From positions 74,272,177-74,336,176 of the forward strand of contig NC_080582.1 of NCBI RefSeq assembly GCF_029962835.1: a stretch of 64,000 bases of DNA, read 5' to 3'. The notes under the pieces were generated by a model, which worked only from the letters and a program-made list of their open reading frames with translations, was not told where the DNA came from and searched no databases. Shown piece by piece: positions 23,015 through 36,500 of this stretch. This DNA comes from Magnolia sinica (lineage: Eukaryota > Streptophyta > Magnoliopsida > Magnoliales > Magnoliaceae). Numbering within the stretch: position 1 is the first letter of the stretch; every line of letters starts with the position of its first letter. The translations under genes and the position numbers were made by a program.

Positions 23015-23560
23015 CTTAGGGCTGCCACTTGGGTTAGGGTCAACCCCAACTCCAGTGATTGGGTCTAAGTGTCAAGGTCCTCGGGTTGAAAAAACGCCCA
23101 CATGATTTAAATTCGGGTTGGGTTGGGGTTGAGAAAAATCAGGCCAGGTTAGACCCAGCTGGGACTAATCATATGTATTTTTAGGTCAGTTCTGAGTATA
23201 GTGAACTTCAACTTGGGTTTGGGTTGGGCACCTCGGGTTGGAATTCAGGTCAAGCCAGGTTTCAGGTTGGGTCCTTTCAAGTCAGGCTGGGCTTGGGTTG
23301 ACCCTCAGCCTAACCTGACCTGCCTAAGTTGCACCTAAGACTTGGGTTCAGATCAACTGGCCCAACTCTGAGGTTGGGTCAAGTTCAGTCAGGTTGTCAG
23401 GGTCCTTGGGTCGGGTTAGGGTTCAATATAGGAGGATTTGGGTTGGGAATGATCATATACTTGGGTTGGGTTGGTTGGTATAGTGCTCAGTATTGGAGGA
23501 TTTGGGTTGGGTTCAGGTTCAGCACCTTGGTCTACCATAGAAACAGGCTTCCAACCTGAT
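23015..23560. repeat. GGTTGGGTT-rich degenerate repeat
   Basis: Begins TTAGGGCTGCCACTTGGG and continues as variants of GGGTTGGGTTCGGGT. It resembles the arms of the 21286 element. The frame at 23329-23559 reads through this repeat and is not a gene. Confidence 0.5.
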
Positions 23561-24255
23561 TGATTACAACCATCAATCACCTATCAGGTTGTCATGGATC
23601 ATCCATGGCCCAGGAACTCCCTGAAGACCAATCTAATCAGTTGACCAGTCAAGAAATATAGGCAACAGTCCACATTCAATTGTCTAAAGATTCACGGATA
23701 AGGAAAGCTGAGTAGGGGCCGTTGGATGTTTTATGGTGGTGATTGTCAGATAGACCATTCCCCTTGCATGTTGAACAAACAGACGTATCCGCTGCATCAT
23801 TAAAGGCCGTCATCATGTTCAAAAGACTCGGGGATCCCAATCGACTTGTTCAATCCCGAGTCAAGGCAGGACTCGCCCGAACCACAGATGACTCGTATCA
23901 AACCGGATTGGGTCCTACTCGTCTAATCTTAAAACCATGGTCTTCAAGCTAAATCCAAAACAGAAATCTCCTTAATAAATGTTGGTCCCACCAACTTTCT
24001 GTGTACTCCTACAAGCTTAGCAGGTTTCATGTGATAAGGCCCATCGCTTACTTCACAAAAATGTTAGTGGAGTTCTGCAGTGGTTTCACATACCGAAAAG
24101 ACCACAGAAAAGTCACACATGGGAACTAGTGTCTTTTTTCTTCTTTTTTTCATTTTGTTTTTTCTTTTTCATTTTTTCATTCTTTGATTTTGGGTATATA
24201 CAATAACAATTATGTATGTATCCATGACGACGACTCATCAGAGCATCATGAGCAG

Positions 24256-24261
24256 TTTATT
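24256..24261 (-). terminator. Polyadenylation signal of VPS15
   Basis: AATAAA on the minus strand, about 100 nt past the VPS15 stop codon and followed by a GCTCATGATG stretch. Position and sequence fit a plant near-upstream element. Confidence 0.6.
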
Positions 24262-24357
24262 GTCCCCCTCTAGGCCATAAATATACATATTGACAGATAA
24301 ACCAATAATCATTTGAGACTTCAACTGAACTACAAATGTACATAAGGTGAGCAAGTT

Positions 24358-24534
24358 CTACTTCCATACCTTGATGGCACCATCTCTGCTGCTGGATATC
24401 AACAGCCTTTGATTCAACTTGACAGACGCCAGAGAGAGGATGGAGTCCCGGTGGGAACCTGCGGAATCAGTAGATGCAGCTGCAAGGATAGCTTTCGGGG
24501 TCAACTTGGTTGACGGAGGTCGCTTGTTTGTCTC
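24358..24534 (-). CDS. VPS15: VPS15 exon 12 and stop
   Basis: 58 codons plus [17 protein letters not shown] to [10 protein letters not shown], the last WD40 blade. Acceptor CCGAAACAG. The exon is 2.25 kb from exon 11. Confidence 0.94.
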   Translation of the reverse strand, partial: ETNKRPPSTKLTPKAILAAASTDSAGSHRDSILSLASVKLNQRLLISSSRDGAIKVWK

Positions 24535-27500
24535 CTGTTTCGGCAGCAATTAAGAAGATATCATCAATCTCACAGACATCAATCACATGCTTAACCAAAA
24601 TGTATGGACTGTCTTTGACTTCATTAATAGGGTCCATGGCCCTCAACACAGGACTGTCCTATCTTTTAATGACCCTTTGGAGGTCCACTCAAATCATCAG
24701 GATTGGTTCTGATTTTTCAGTAGAACCAATACTTGCAATTTTGTGAGGTAGTAGAAATGAGAACCACATTAGGTGGGCTCCCACTTCCCTGCTTTTTCCA
24801 ACCCAAAAGGCAAGTGGGTTAACTCCACTTGCAGTTTGGGCACAGTGCATCTAGTCTGCTGCAAGTCGGGAAACTTCTGTGCAGGCTTTCAGAATGAGTT
24901 CAGGACCTTGGTGACCTACCATGTCCCCCTTATTTCTGAGAATCAGCATAAAAGCTGGTCTGAGTCTGGCAAGCCAAGTCCAAGTCAGATTGTCTTCCCA
25001 GCTGTTATTCAAGATTTTCCATCTAAAACCTATGATGCTCAGATAAATTAGCCTTGTACTCTTTTTTTTTCTCCTTCCCCCTTCAGCAGGACGAACTTCA
25101 GATCTACCCTAAACATTAAAAAAGAGTGCTGTAGGGCAAATACTATGAATAAAATCATATTTATTGAGCTATGACCAAGCGATATGCTCTAAGTGATTAG
25201 CACGAGGTGACACTGAAAAGGTGAATCATGCTGTGCATGCCAACATGGGCACACATGCAAGACCCAGGTCACATCCCAGGTGGGCTTCTATTTGAAATAT
25301 GCCAGTCTCAAGAGCCAGGCCAATCCACCTAGCTGGTGACCCACGTGTTCAATGAATGTTAGCACTGGTGATTTCGTTCTCCCCAACTTTCCTCGAATTG
25401 TCGCCCAAATAGCATTATCAAGATCATATGATTTAGGATTTGAGTCAAATCCTAAGCAAAACTATTTGAATCCCACCTTTGAATCCCTTTTTATATGAAT
25501 CCACGATTTTATGATTTGAATCCTATGATTTATGATTCAAATCTTGATTTACAGTTCAAATTATACTTGTTTCCTTCTATTTTAAGCTTCACTTGGCTTT
25601 CGTTTTACTTTTTTAAATTGTTGGGAGCCTTAAGAATCATTTAGAAAAAAGAAAAAAAAAAAGAAAAAAGAATCATTTAGAAAAGGGAAATTATTTTATT
25701 TTGTTATTTATAAGAGATTAAATTATATATATTCTCTTCAACATTAAATTTTAGAGCCAATGATTTCTTACTTCTTAAGTGGTCAAAACACTAAATTAAG
25801 GTATGACTTATCTGGAATGTTTTTATGGATGGTTACAATCATGTTGACTTGCATATGTTGAGGAATGATGGTTAGAAATCAAATTATATTTTTTTCATTG
25901 GTCTACAAAATCAAATGCCACTTTTCCAATGTGATTCTACATTCAAGAAAGGTAAAAAGAACATAAATTATTGAAGGATCCTTGTAAGTTTTTTGAGAAA
26001 AATTTCTTGAAAGACAAAATAAAGGAAAGATAAGAATCTTTTAACACTATCATGACATGGTATTACTTTGTGCATATTGATGGCAAAAAAGATGATTGCT
26101 GAGTTTTTAATTTTTTCTGATTTATTTATAATTTTCATATTTTTAAGAAAATTCTAAAAAAAAAAAATCTTATGATTTACAATACAATTTGCGATTCGAT
26201 ACGATTCAGCCCCTATTACAATTTGCGATACAATAATGATTTTGACAACATTACGCCCAACTAATGGGTGAACTGGCCTGATCTACGACACATCATATTA
26301 TCACAGCCCCACCAAATGGCTGGCCAAAATCCAGTGCATTTCCACGTACTGCCATCCACCTCTTCAGTCTCTCGAGCAAACTACCTTAGCATCTCTCTAA
26401 GATCAATCCTATCCTTGCCATAAATTGTATCCTGATAATCCAAGTTCAAAGGATTCTCTATATGATTGTACCCAAGAATTTAAATTCACAGTATCCCGTG
26501 TATGATTGTACTTAATCCTTTCTGTATGGATACCCACATCCATCAAGTCTATAATCCTCAGCCAGCTTAGCAAGTTCAATCACCGAACTGGACTCAACTC
26601 AGGCATCTTATGAGGTGGATTGAGAATTCAAGTTTTGAAAGTATAAAACCAAATAGGGGCCAGCCCAATGAACTCAAAGTTCAGACACGCAGACCCCAAC
26701 ATTAAGCTTGCAGGTTTGGTCCTAAGCTTTCCAGGCAGACAGCAATATATATAAAGTGCTAAGAGATCTATTTCTCATGACTTACCTGCACAACTTGAAC
26801 CCCAAAACTAGATCTTGTGTCATAAAACTCATCATTTCCCATGCTCTTTGTTGAGGGCCCACAAACACAATAACTACGATCCGGGCTGGAACATGGTGAA
26901 AAGCAGGAGTCAGTGAGAAGAATTTTTTCTTTTAACATTGATGAGATTATATTGGAAAAAGGCCTAAGCCCAAATATACAAATATTTTTTTTTAGAAAAA
27001 AAAAACACAATTCAAGCCCCCCAAAGGGCAAGAAAAGGAAACTATGGAAATTACACTTCCACCCACTGGAATGGACCCACTGCCGTATCTGAGTCAGTAA
27101 GAAGAATAACCATAGCACATAAGAGAACCAAGATAGGAAAACATGGGTGACATGTAAAAAACCAAACCTGGAATGGTCCCACCGCCGTATTTTCAAGTCG
27201 GTTCCCCCGGTTAACAGATCTCCCGCGGGTAAGGGAAGCAATGAACGGATGCCAGGAAGGCGAGGGGGAGGTTCATTCAACTCATCGACTCTATATTTTG
27301 GTTTGGCATTCTGCTTCATATCCTGTTTAGAATTGGACTTGCTCGATGGTCTCGCCAGGGCCCATGGGATGTCAGACATTTCAGCATCAGCTTCACTGTT
27401 CGCTATTCTCAACACCTGCAAACAAGGGCGTAATAACATGGAATCCTCATACTGCAAAAGAGAGTATATGATCCACAGCCAAGGGTACACATGGCATCCT

Positions 27501-30500
27501 CAGGCTTTTGGTTTGAGTCTGTAGCAATGCACCCAATGATCTGGTGGGCACAACATTAGATGGAAACACCCAAAAAATCTACCAGATTGAAAGATCCTAG
27601 TCGTCCAATCATTGGCCTTTCTTCGCCCAGATATGGACCATCACAGAATTTCTTAACCATCTATTCACAGATGAAAGGTTTAAGATTGTCTCATCAGCAA
27701 AATTCGTGGGACATTGTTCATTCAGGGAGGAGCACATCAGACAAATGGTTTGGATCGCTAAATCATGTGCCCCACTTGTACACACTGAATCATGACGATC
27801 CTATGATTGTCCTTGGGTAGAGGATCATACGAATTGAACAAGAAAATGCTTAAAGTACCTGATGGCAGCTTCCGTTCTCCGCATTCCAAAGGGAAACTTC
27901 ATTACAACCTGCAGCAACATAAACCAATGGCCTCGCAGTTGCAGATGCAGGGGCTGACGAATGGGGGATGAGCAGACACATTTTCTCCACAGGGCACACA
28001 CGAGAGTACTGCCATGAGTTAACTGGTACAAGGAACCTCAGGTCCCAGAGAGTGAGTACACCCCTTGAAGACCCTGATACAAACCAATTCCCACAAGGAC
28101 CTGTTACAAGAGAAGACACGAAGCCCTCCTCAGGAACTGCTCTCAAAGTCCAAGTTGTGGTATTCGTCCTTGTATCCCAGAGATGGATCCCACAACCTTG
28201 AGTACTGTATAGGATCGTTTGGCTGGCACAGCCATCCATGGAGTAGTTCATCAGGCTCATAATCGCACCTTCACCGACTTCTTTCTTCTTGATGTCAGCA
28301 ATCCCTGAATACCGCTCGACAACACTACCCAACCCTCTGGAGATATAATCAACAGAGAACATATGCATCGTTCCATCGCTTGCTCCCACAATGACTTGTG
28401 TGCAGCCACGGAGCATTGTAGAGCATAATGCCCGGCTTCCTTCAAGAGGATAAGTCAGCCGCGACCTGAAAGAGATGTCTTTTTCCAACTTCCTAGTGTC
28501 CCATACCTTAACAGTGGAATCATCTGATGCACTGACAAAAAAACTATGGTCATTTGAAATTGCTATGTCATTGACGGCAGAACGGTGCTCCTGGAGATGG
28601 GCCACAAGCACTCCACAGGGCCTCCATCCACTGTCTGGGACCATCGATCCCCTGGCAAAAGAAGGCAATCCAGCTACATCAGATGGTGATGCCACATCTT
28701 CTGCAGTTATAGATGTTATGCCTTTCACTGTTGCTGAAATACCCATGTCTTGGAACTTGTTTGACAGAGAGGCAACTTGATCATTCTCTCCGTCTTCGAC
28801 TTCAGGCATGACTCTATAGACCTGTTTAGAGCCACTGGTGAGATTGAAGAAGGAGCCTGAAACAAGCTTGGGTGAAACTGAATTAGCCAAGCTGAATGAT
28901 TTAGTAGAAGGGTCCATCCAAGGGATAGACGCTGAACCAATTCCAGTAGAATTCAACGGTGAAGACGAATCCAAGGCTGCTGTGGGTGCTCCCATTGCTC
29001 GCTTATCCATGCAAAAAGAATACAATGGTATACCTTCAGATGGCCCATCACACATCAAACTGCTTCCAGCACTCACTTGTGGGGAAATGATACCTGAGAA
29101 CTGCAACCTCTCTGAGCTCAAAGGATCCCGAATATCCATCGTGCTTGGAGTGTTACGGATAAAACTTCCCGTTGCTCTCAGCTTAGCACAATCTTCTGCA
29201 TCAGACAGTCCAGTTTGTTGCATGACGTTGTTGGCGGATTTGTTACCCTGTGGATCAGGTTGTCTACCAGGCCAGTTCTTTGAAAGATTTGCATCTCCTC
29301 TCTGATCCAATTCAACTGCTTCAACTTGTTTTGAGTGAGCAGGTGAGTTGTACCATATCTTTCTCTGTCTCTCCAACATGTCTGAACTCCTGGCATTTTC
29401 TAGAACTTGGTAGAAAACCTGTCTTGAGACTGGAGGTTTGAGACATGAAAGGAGAAACGTCTCTGAAGCTAGTGAGGATGGCTCTCTGCGGAGTAAAGGA
29501 CGTAAAACTGGAGATAGGTAAACATACGAATCGACTGATCCTAAATTTTCACTGCCCGCTGCAAAGAATGTGACAGCAAATCTTCGTACCCACTGACTGG
29601 GATGGCATAGCAATGCCAAAGCCCGCTGGCTCATTTCAAGTAGTATCCTCTTACGCAAGAACCCATTTTTACATAGCATTGCCAAGCATTCCAATGCATT
29701 GACGATGACAGCCTCCATCCCATCACTTAAAGCCTGCTCGATATAAGGTAAAAGATATTCCTCCACACTTCTTTGGCCAATGAAAAAGCAGACAAAAACA
29801 ATCTGCTCATAGAAAACTGCCCTTAGTTGCTCATCTCGATCATTTAGAAATGCAGGGAGGATGGGTAACAGAAAGTCGTTGCTTTGCCTCTGACCAAAGA
29901 AGCAGCATAGACTGCTAATGTCCTGAAGGAGGGCTCTCCTGATATTGGGAGTTTGCTTTGAACCCATTACCAGTTCTTGTATGACATCCGCAATGGATTT
30001 CCTCAATTGCATGAGTTGCAAATCGCTGTTTTCACTGCGCAGCTGTCTGGATGTTTCAGTGGCAGGAGCTGATGATCTCTGAGTTGGACTTAATTTATCA
30101 AGAACCCCTGACTCGCTCAAACCATGCGAATGAATAAAAAACCGGTAAGCAGTAAGTGCAATTTTGTAGATGTTGCTAGCATAACAGATCCGCACGCTTT
30201 CTTCTGAATCATCAGGAAGCATGGAGAGCATAGGAAGGATATACTCTGGGAAAATCTTTGCGTCACTTGGAGGGAAATCTTGGACTAAAGGCAAAATGTC
30301 GCACAACGTCTCCAAAGCGGCACAGCGCACGATTGCTGCTGAATCAGAAAGCATCACGATAACGTAAGGCAGCACATGCTGCAAACGATCTTCATCGTCA
30401 ATATACAAGGAAGCGGACTTCAGCAGAAGCACTGCCCACCTTCTCAACTGCGGCTGTTTGACACTTCGTATGCATGAACATAGCAGTGATGCAATCAGAA

Positions 30501-33500
30501 CCATTCCTTCACATCGCAAATTATGTTGGGGCTCTGGAAAGAACGGCAACTCAAAAGTATCCAAACGATTGTTGTATCTGGATGTTAGTGAATTCAAGTC
30601 ACTTTTCACAATCTTTCTCAAAGAGGGGAATTCGTTTCCTTTGAATCCCATGCAAAGGCTTTGATCTATCTCACTCAAAGATTGCTTGTTATGGTGGTTA
30701 GCATTTGGAGCAAACGCCGCATTCCTTGCATCCGAGCTGCTAAAGGCAGTGGCCGGCAAATTCTCTAGCTTAACCTTGGTATAAGAACCATGGTGATTCC
30801 GTTCAACATCTCGAAGGAGGGATGTGATATCACCCACAAGCTGAAATTTATCACCAAGCATGTCTTTCTCTAGCTCTGTTCCCTTTCTCAAGGAATCTTT
30901 TAACAGGTTCACATTTTGCTTGTCACTGTCCATCTGATGAATATCGCTGATAGACTCAGAAGACGTGCATACCTTCTGCCCAACCTCCTCACTTGACCTG
31001 ACGCTCATCATTTTCTTATGTATTTCATGGAAAAGACTGTGTGTCACTGCAACCTGCAACAGGAAACACATAATATGGCTAAGCATGTGTATGCAATTAT
31101 GAAGTCCCTTGTCTCGAGTTTAAAACCTTAAAAAGAAAATAAGGGGAAAAAAATACACTTCTTACCCTCGTATCAGAATCAAGACCAGTCAAGCAAGAAA
31201 AGAATTTATGAAGAAATGGTGAGAAGTAGGCAGGAAACACAACTGATGCGTAACTCTGCAAGTAGCTTTCAGCAGACAGTCTCGACTCTGGATCCAACTG
31301 AATCATATGAAGAATCATCTTGCGGATCCCTGGATCTGGTATCTGCACTCATAAACATGCACGAATCCAGCAAATATGATAACTGAGACCAAAAAAAAAA
31401 AAAAAAGAAAGCAAAAAATAAAAATAAAAAGAGAGAAAAGAAAAGAAAAGAAAAGAAAAAGAAGAAAAAGAACATGAATTTAAAAAAGATGTGAACAGTT
31501 ACCTAGGAGCTCTACAATAAACATGAGAATAAGGAGAAAACAAGCAGATAGATCCATATTTATACTTGATATGTCCGAAAAGTACCTAAGAATCATATAT
31601 TTATGGAAATCCTGGATTGATAAATGTGTAAAAACATCCTTTTTGTAATTTTATATTCTTTTTTAACTTTTTACCCTTAGCTGCCTGTTGAAGTGGCTAT
31701 GGAGATGATGAGCTAGTCCAACAGGCGAGTTACATTAGCTGCTGTGGACATAATTAGATGCAAAATCATGTTTAATGTTAGCCACTGCTTTTTCTAGCAG
31801 CAAAGTGACTGCCAAGTGCCAAGGATGTCTCGGAAATAGTTTTTTTACCAAGGATTTTGTAGAAACACAAAATTCTTAGGAACATTTAAGACATGCAAAG
31901 TAAAAAAAATTAAAAAAAAATGGGAATTTTCAGTTACTTTCAGAAAGAAAAAAGAAAAAAAAAAAAAAAAACACACCTTTTCAAGGTACTGGCTAGGATC
32001 GTATTGCCCCCTCCGGTAAGACAGTAACTGGGATAATTCAAACAACGGCTGCCCCTCAAGGAAAAGCTCCGCAAGAACACACCTGAAAAAGTAACAAGAT
32101 GTATTCCAGCTGAATAGAAACAACCTTTCGAAGAATTAAATGCGCATAGAATAATGCCATTATGCCATGTTAACATGAAATGCTTGAGAAAATAGTTGTT
32201 GGGTTATGACAGAAAGGTCCCAGCCTCCACCAATTTAGACCAAGCAACCTAGTTTGTCTTGGATTCCATTACCCATGAGTATGATTGAGACTTACACATT
32301 GTACGAACAAATTCCTCTGCCACGGGAGCAATGTGCAACCCACAGCAATAGGAGCTATGTGTATTTATAGCTTGCAAACACATCGAGCAGACTCATTTGG
32401 TTGTCTTTGAACTCGTGACTAACATCAAGTTCATGATCATGTAGATCACGAGTACATAGTATTGGTTGATCAAGAAGCAAGAATCAAGATACTAATCGCT
32501 TCACATTGCAGCAACATTCCCATTGAAGGTAAACATATGCATTATCTTCAATGATGGATTCTCAATGACAATGTTCATTTCCAATTCCAGTTTGTGCTTC
32601 CTTCACAACTATTTTGTGTCACCATCCTTCCACACACTGAAACTCGGTGCACATGTATTTTCCATCCGTTGCATTTCATCCACTGGTCTGTGGCAAGAAC
32701 TTCGGTATGGAAATTCAAGATATTGCTGCTTTTCTTTGTTCTTCTATCAGAAAAAACATAGTAAACTACCTGCCAGTATCATCTCAAATAGGAGGGTAAG
32801 AGGAAATAGATAAGTTGAAGAGGAATGAGAAGAGAATTTGAAAGAAATGGAAAACCTACTCCACTAGGAGGAATAAGAAGAGAAATTGAAAGAAATGGAA
32901 AACCTAGTCCACTAGGGTTACCACATGGTAAAGGCTAATATAAAAGGGCGTGTGTGTGTGTGCGCGCATATAATGAGGAAATAAAGTAGAAGTGTAAGAG
33001 AATGAGAATTTGAGAGAAATAGAAAATCAACCCCAGTAGGGTTCCCACGTGAATTTCATCATCTTTTTTCTTCTTTTTTTTTTTTGAATGATTGATGGGG
33101 ATATCTCGCGCATACGTGCACGCACGCCGCCTCACCTACGCACGTACGCACGAAGTAGGAGGGCCCCACCATCGATCTGTCTCGATGACGACGTCCAGGG
33201 AGGGCCTCATACCTAGAAGACGAAGTTTGGTTCAAAAGATTAGGCCCGATAATCAAGAAAAACCCATCATGGGATTTCATAATCGTGGCGGACTAGTCGG
33301 ATTGATTTCATATTTTAGGTTTTGCTTATTGTTATTATTTAGAACATTGTGAACGCTTTAGATTTCTCTGTTTGGTTTTTATTTTAGTTTACAACATCGT
33401 CAAGTAATAGGTTGCGCACATGATGCGAGTTTTGGGGTATAGGATTTTCCCTATAAATAGGCACCCCTTGTAGTTCTTTTGATTCATTGAAGTTAATAAA

Positions 33501-36500
33501 AAAATTCTTGCTTTATTTTTCTACTCTCTTCGTGAGTTGTGGAAGAATTCAAAAGTAGGTGCGAAGCCCTCCCTTTTCGAAGGGCTAACTACCGTGGTGC
33601 AAAGCCACATCGATCCCGATTCACCCCCATCCTCCGTCATCTTTTTTTTTTTCATCTTCCCCCACCATCCATACTTCGAATTCGTCCATTTTGTTGCATC
33701 AGATTTCTTCATTACAGCAAGTTTCCAGATTTCGGCCCGCAAGCGAGCTGAAACTTCGGCGGAGCACCACACTCAGACCAAAGCTCGGATCGACGTCAGA
33801 TTTGGGGGTTTTACAGCCCAAGCCTGACCGACCAAGGCCTAGGAATCTGTTTCTGGATTCCGTCCCCCACCACACGTGCGGCCAGCCTCAGGCACACGTG
33901 CGCCCGCACCTGGCTCGCTGTCCACACGCAGGGACTGTCTCGGGTTCAGGTTCCTTCCTATTTTCCTCTCTTTTATACATAATTTCATAAATCTTGACCC
34001 TAGATTACATCATCCCTAATTGATTTGCCCCTATTCTCATCCTAGGGTTCCTTAAATTGAGATTGGGGAATCCCTTGGATTAGGGACTGATTCTTATGCG
34101 TGTGGTTGATTTCTATTTTTCTTTGAGTATTGTTTGGTTTATAATTTTCATTGATCCAGCACTAATGTGTGTAGGCCTGGATCCGCATAGATTCCCCTTT
34201 AATTGAATGTTTGGATTTTCATGTGGGATGTGGAATTTGTGTGATTGTTTATGAATTGGTGTGATCTAAGCCTGAAATCTTGCATATCATATTTATTTTC
34301 ATGTACTGCATCAATGATGAATATTATTAAAAAGCGGGGCAAAAGCCAACAGAAAAACAAAACAAAACAAAACAAAGCAACAACAAAAACTAAAAACAGG
34401 AGCCAACAAGCTCAAACCCAACTCACAGGATCAAGGAGCCCACTCCTTAATCAACATAGTTGATTTACACAAAACCCCCCAGGCCGAAGCCTTTTTGCTG
34501 TCAAAGTATCAGCTATTTCTCTCACACCAAATAACTCACAAAACAGCCAAAAGGGTGAGTTTCCATCTTTTCTTTCCAAGTTTTCCTCTGCCCGCAACAT
34601 CCCAATATTTAGGGTGGCCCCCGACAGAGTCTGGAAAAACCCATGAAACCTCTGCTTTCCAAACGCCAGAAGAGAACATACAATGCAATAGCAAGTGATC
34701 AACCGATTCTGCGTTCTCCAGGCACAGAAGGAAAACATTCTGAAGGACAAGACCTCTTTTTTTAAGGTTGTCAATCGTGAGAATCTGACCTCTGTCAGCA
34801 AGGTAAATGTAGCAATCTTCATTGGGGCACCGTAAGACCAGAGCAACCTGGTGCAGCTCATTGAGGATGATGACTCCAAAGATGAAGGATAAGGTGGAAA
34901 GATCTAGCTGAAAAGATGCCAGCTGCATCGTGGCTCCAACGGACTGAGTCAGCAGATTTCGGGTCCACATTGTAACCCTGCAGACCGGAGAGAAGTAAGA
35001 ATTCATCGATTTCGTTGTTCCTTAATCTCCCAACATTTTATCCAATAAAGCATGGTTGGTCTTATAGTTATCCTATAAAATCTCCCCTTAAGTTTGAATG
35101 GTACGCAGCAATCAAAAAAAACTCCAAAGGCACGTCTCCATTTCATCCAGCCAACTCATCTCCACTTCATCCACCCAGCTTTAATTCAACGAGTAACAAC
35201 CTTTTCAATCCCTCCACTCTCATGAATTATTGACCCAAGATAACGACAATGGTCATCTATGGTACTTTTTTGTCAACAATCCAACTAATTTCTTGTTTCC
35301 ATTCCTGCTGTTATTAAAATTGCATTCCATATAATTTGTGTTAGTCCGACCAAGTTTAAACCTTCGATTCTATAGAATCCCTATCTTGGGTTTACCCCCT
35401 CGTCTCGTCAATCAAAATTATGCCATCTGCAAACAACATACACCATGGGGCCTCTTCTTGTAAATGCCTCGTTCCCATCCATGACCAATGCAAAATTGCA
35501 AAAGGATATGGGCTCAATGCCAACCCCCGCTATAAGCCCACAACAATTATAAATTCACCTCCACTATTTGTCCTCACATTTGTTACCACTCCCTTGTATA
35601 TGGTTTTGGGGCCTAAGCTATGAGATAAAGGGATTAATTCGCCATGCTCTATCAGTTCGAGCTTTTAGAGCAAGTGGTTAATTGTCCCACATCAATATCC
35701 TTCCTCCTTTCCTCACATTTCTCTATCAACTTTTTTAGGTAGGAAAATAGCTTCAATGGTTGACCTTACTGCCACAAGGCCAAACTGATTTGATGATGCA
35801 ATCATCACATACCTTAATCCTTGCTCAATCGCCTTCTCTCAAAGTTTCACACTGTGACTCATAAGTTTAATCCCAACCTTGTATGCGCCAAAAAAATTCT
35901 AGCAATACTTTCTTTAATCCTACTTGCCATGTGGCATTTTGTTAGCAAGGGCAAAAATAAATGAACGAATGGCACTTGGCTCTCTTATCCATCATTTAAT
36001 GGAGAAAACAATAGGACATTCAATTACAATGCTTCAAGTCCAAATCAAGTTTTCCAAGCAAAGTGGTTAGTTATGAAGTGAGCAATGGTTGAGAGTGCTT
36101 TGTAAGGAGCCCCAGTGGGGCTTTTCAAGTAGTTGGGGGAAAGCCTCTTCTTCGTATTAGCTGGACAATTTCTCATCATCCTCTCTGTTTTCCATTTTTG
36201 CTTTCTTCTTAATAAAATTTTCTGGTTACCCTTAAAAAAACAATTTGTTGATCTAGCAATATCAAGTCCTTTCAGACCATGTACACGTTTTCCACTCATT
36301 CAATACCCTATCTATAGAGCTGGTAACATCATCACATAGGCAGATGGCATTAACCATACAATTAAATTGATTAAGAAAGTGGACAGGAGCTTCCAAGTCC
36401 TTTTTTGTTCAATGGTCCTTCAATTCAAGTCGTTAGAGACTAGAGTCAACAATCATACAGTTGGTGTTTCAAAGGTAGTTTCGTGGAGAAATGAGAAAAC

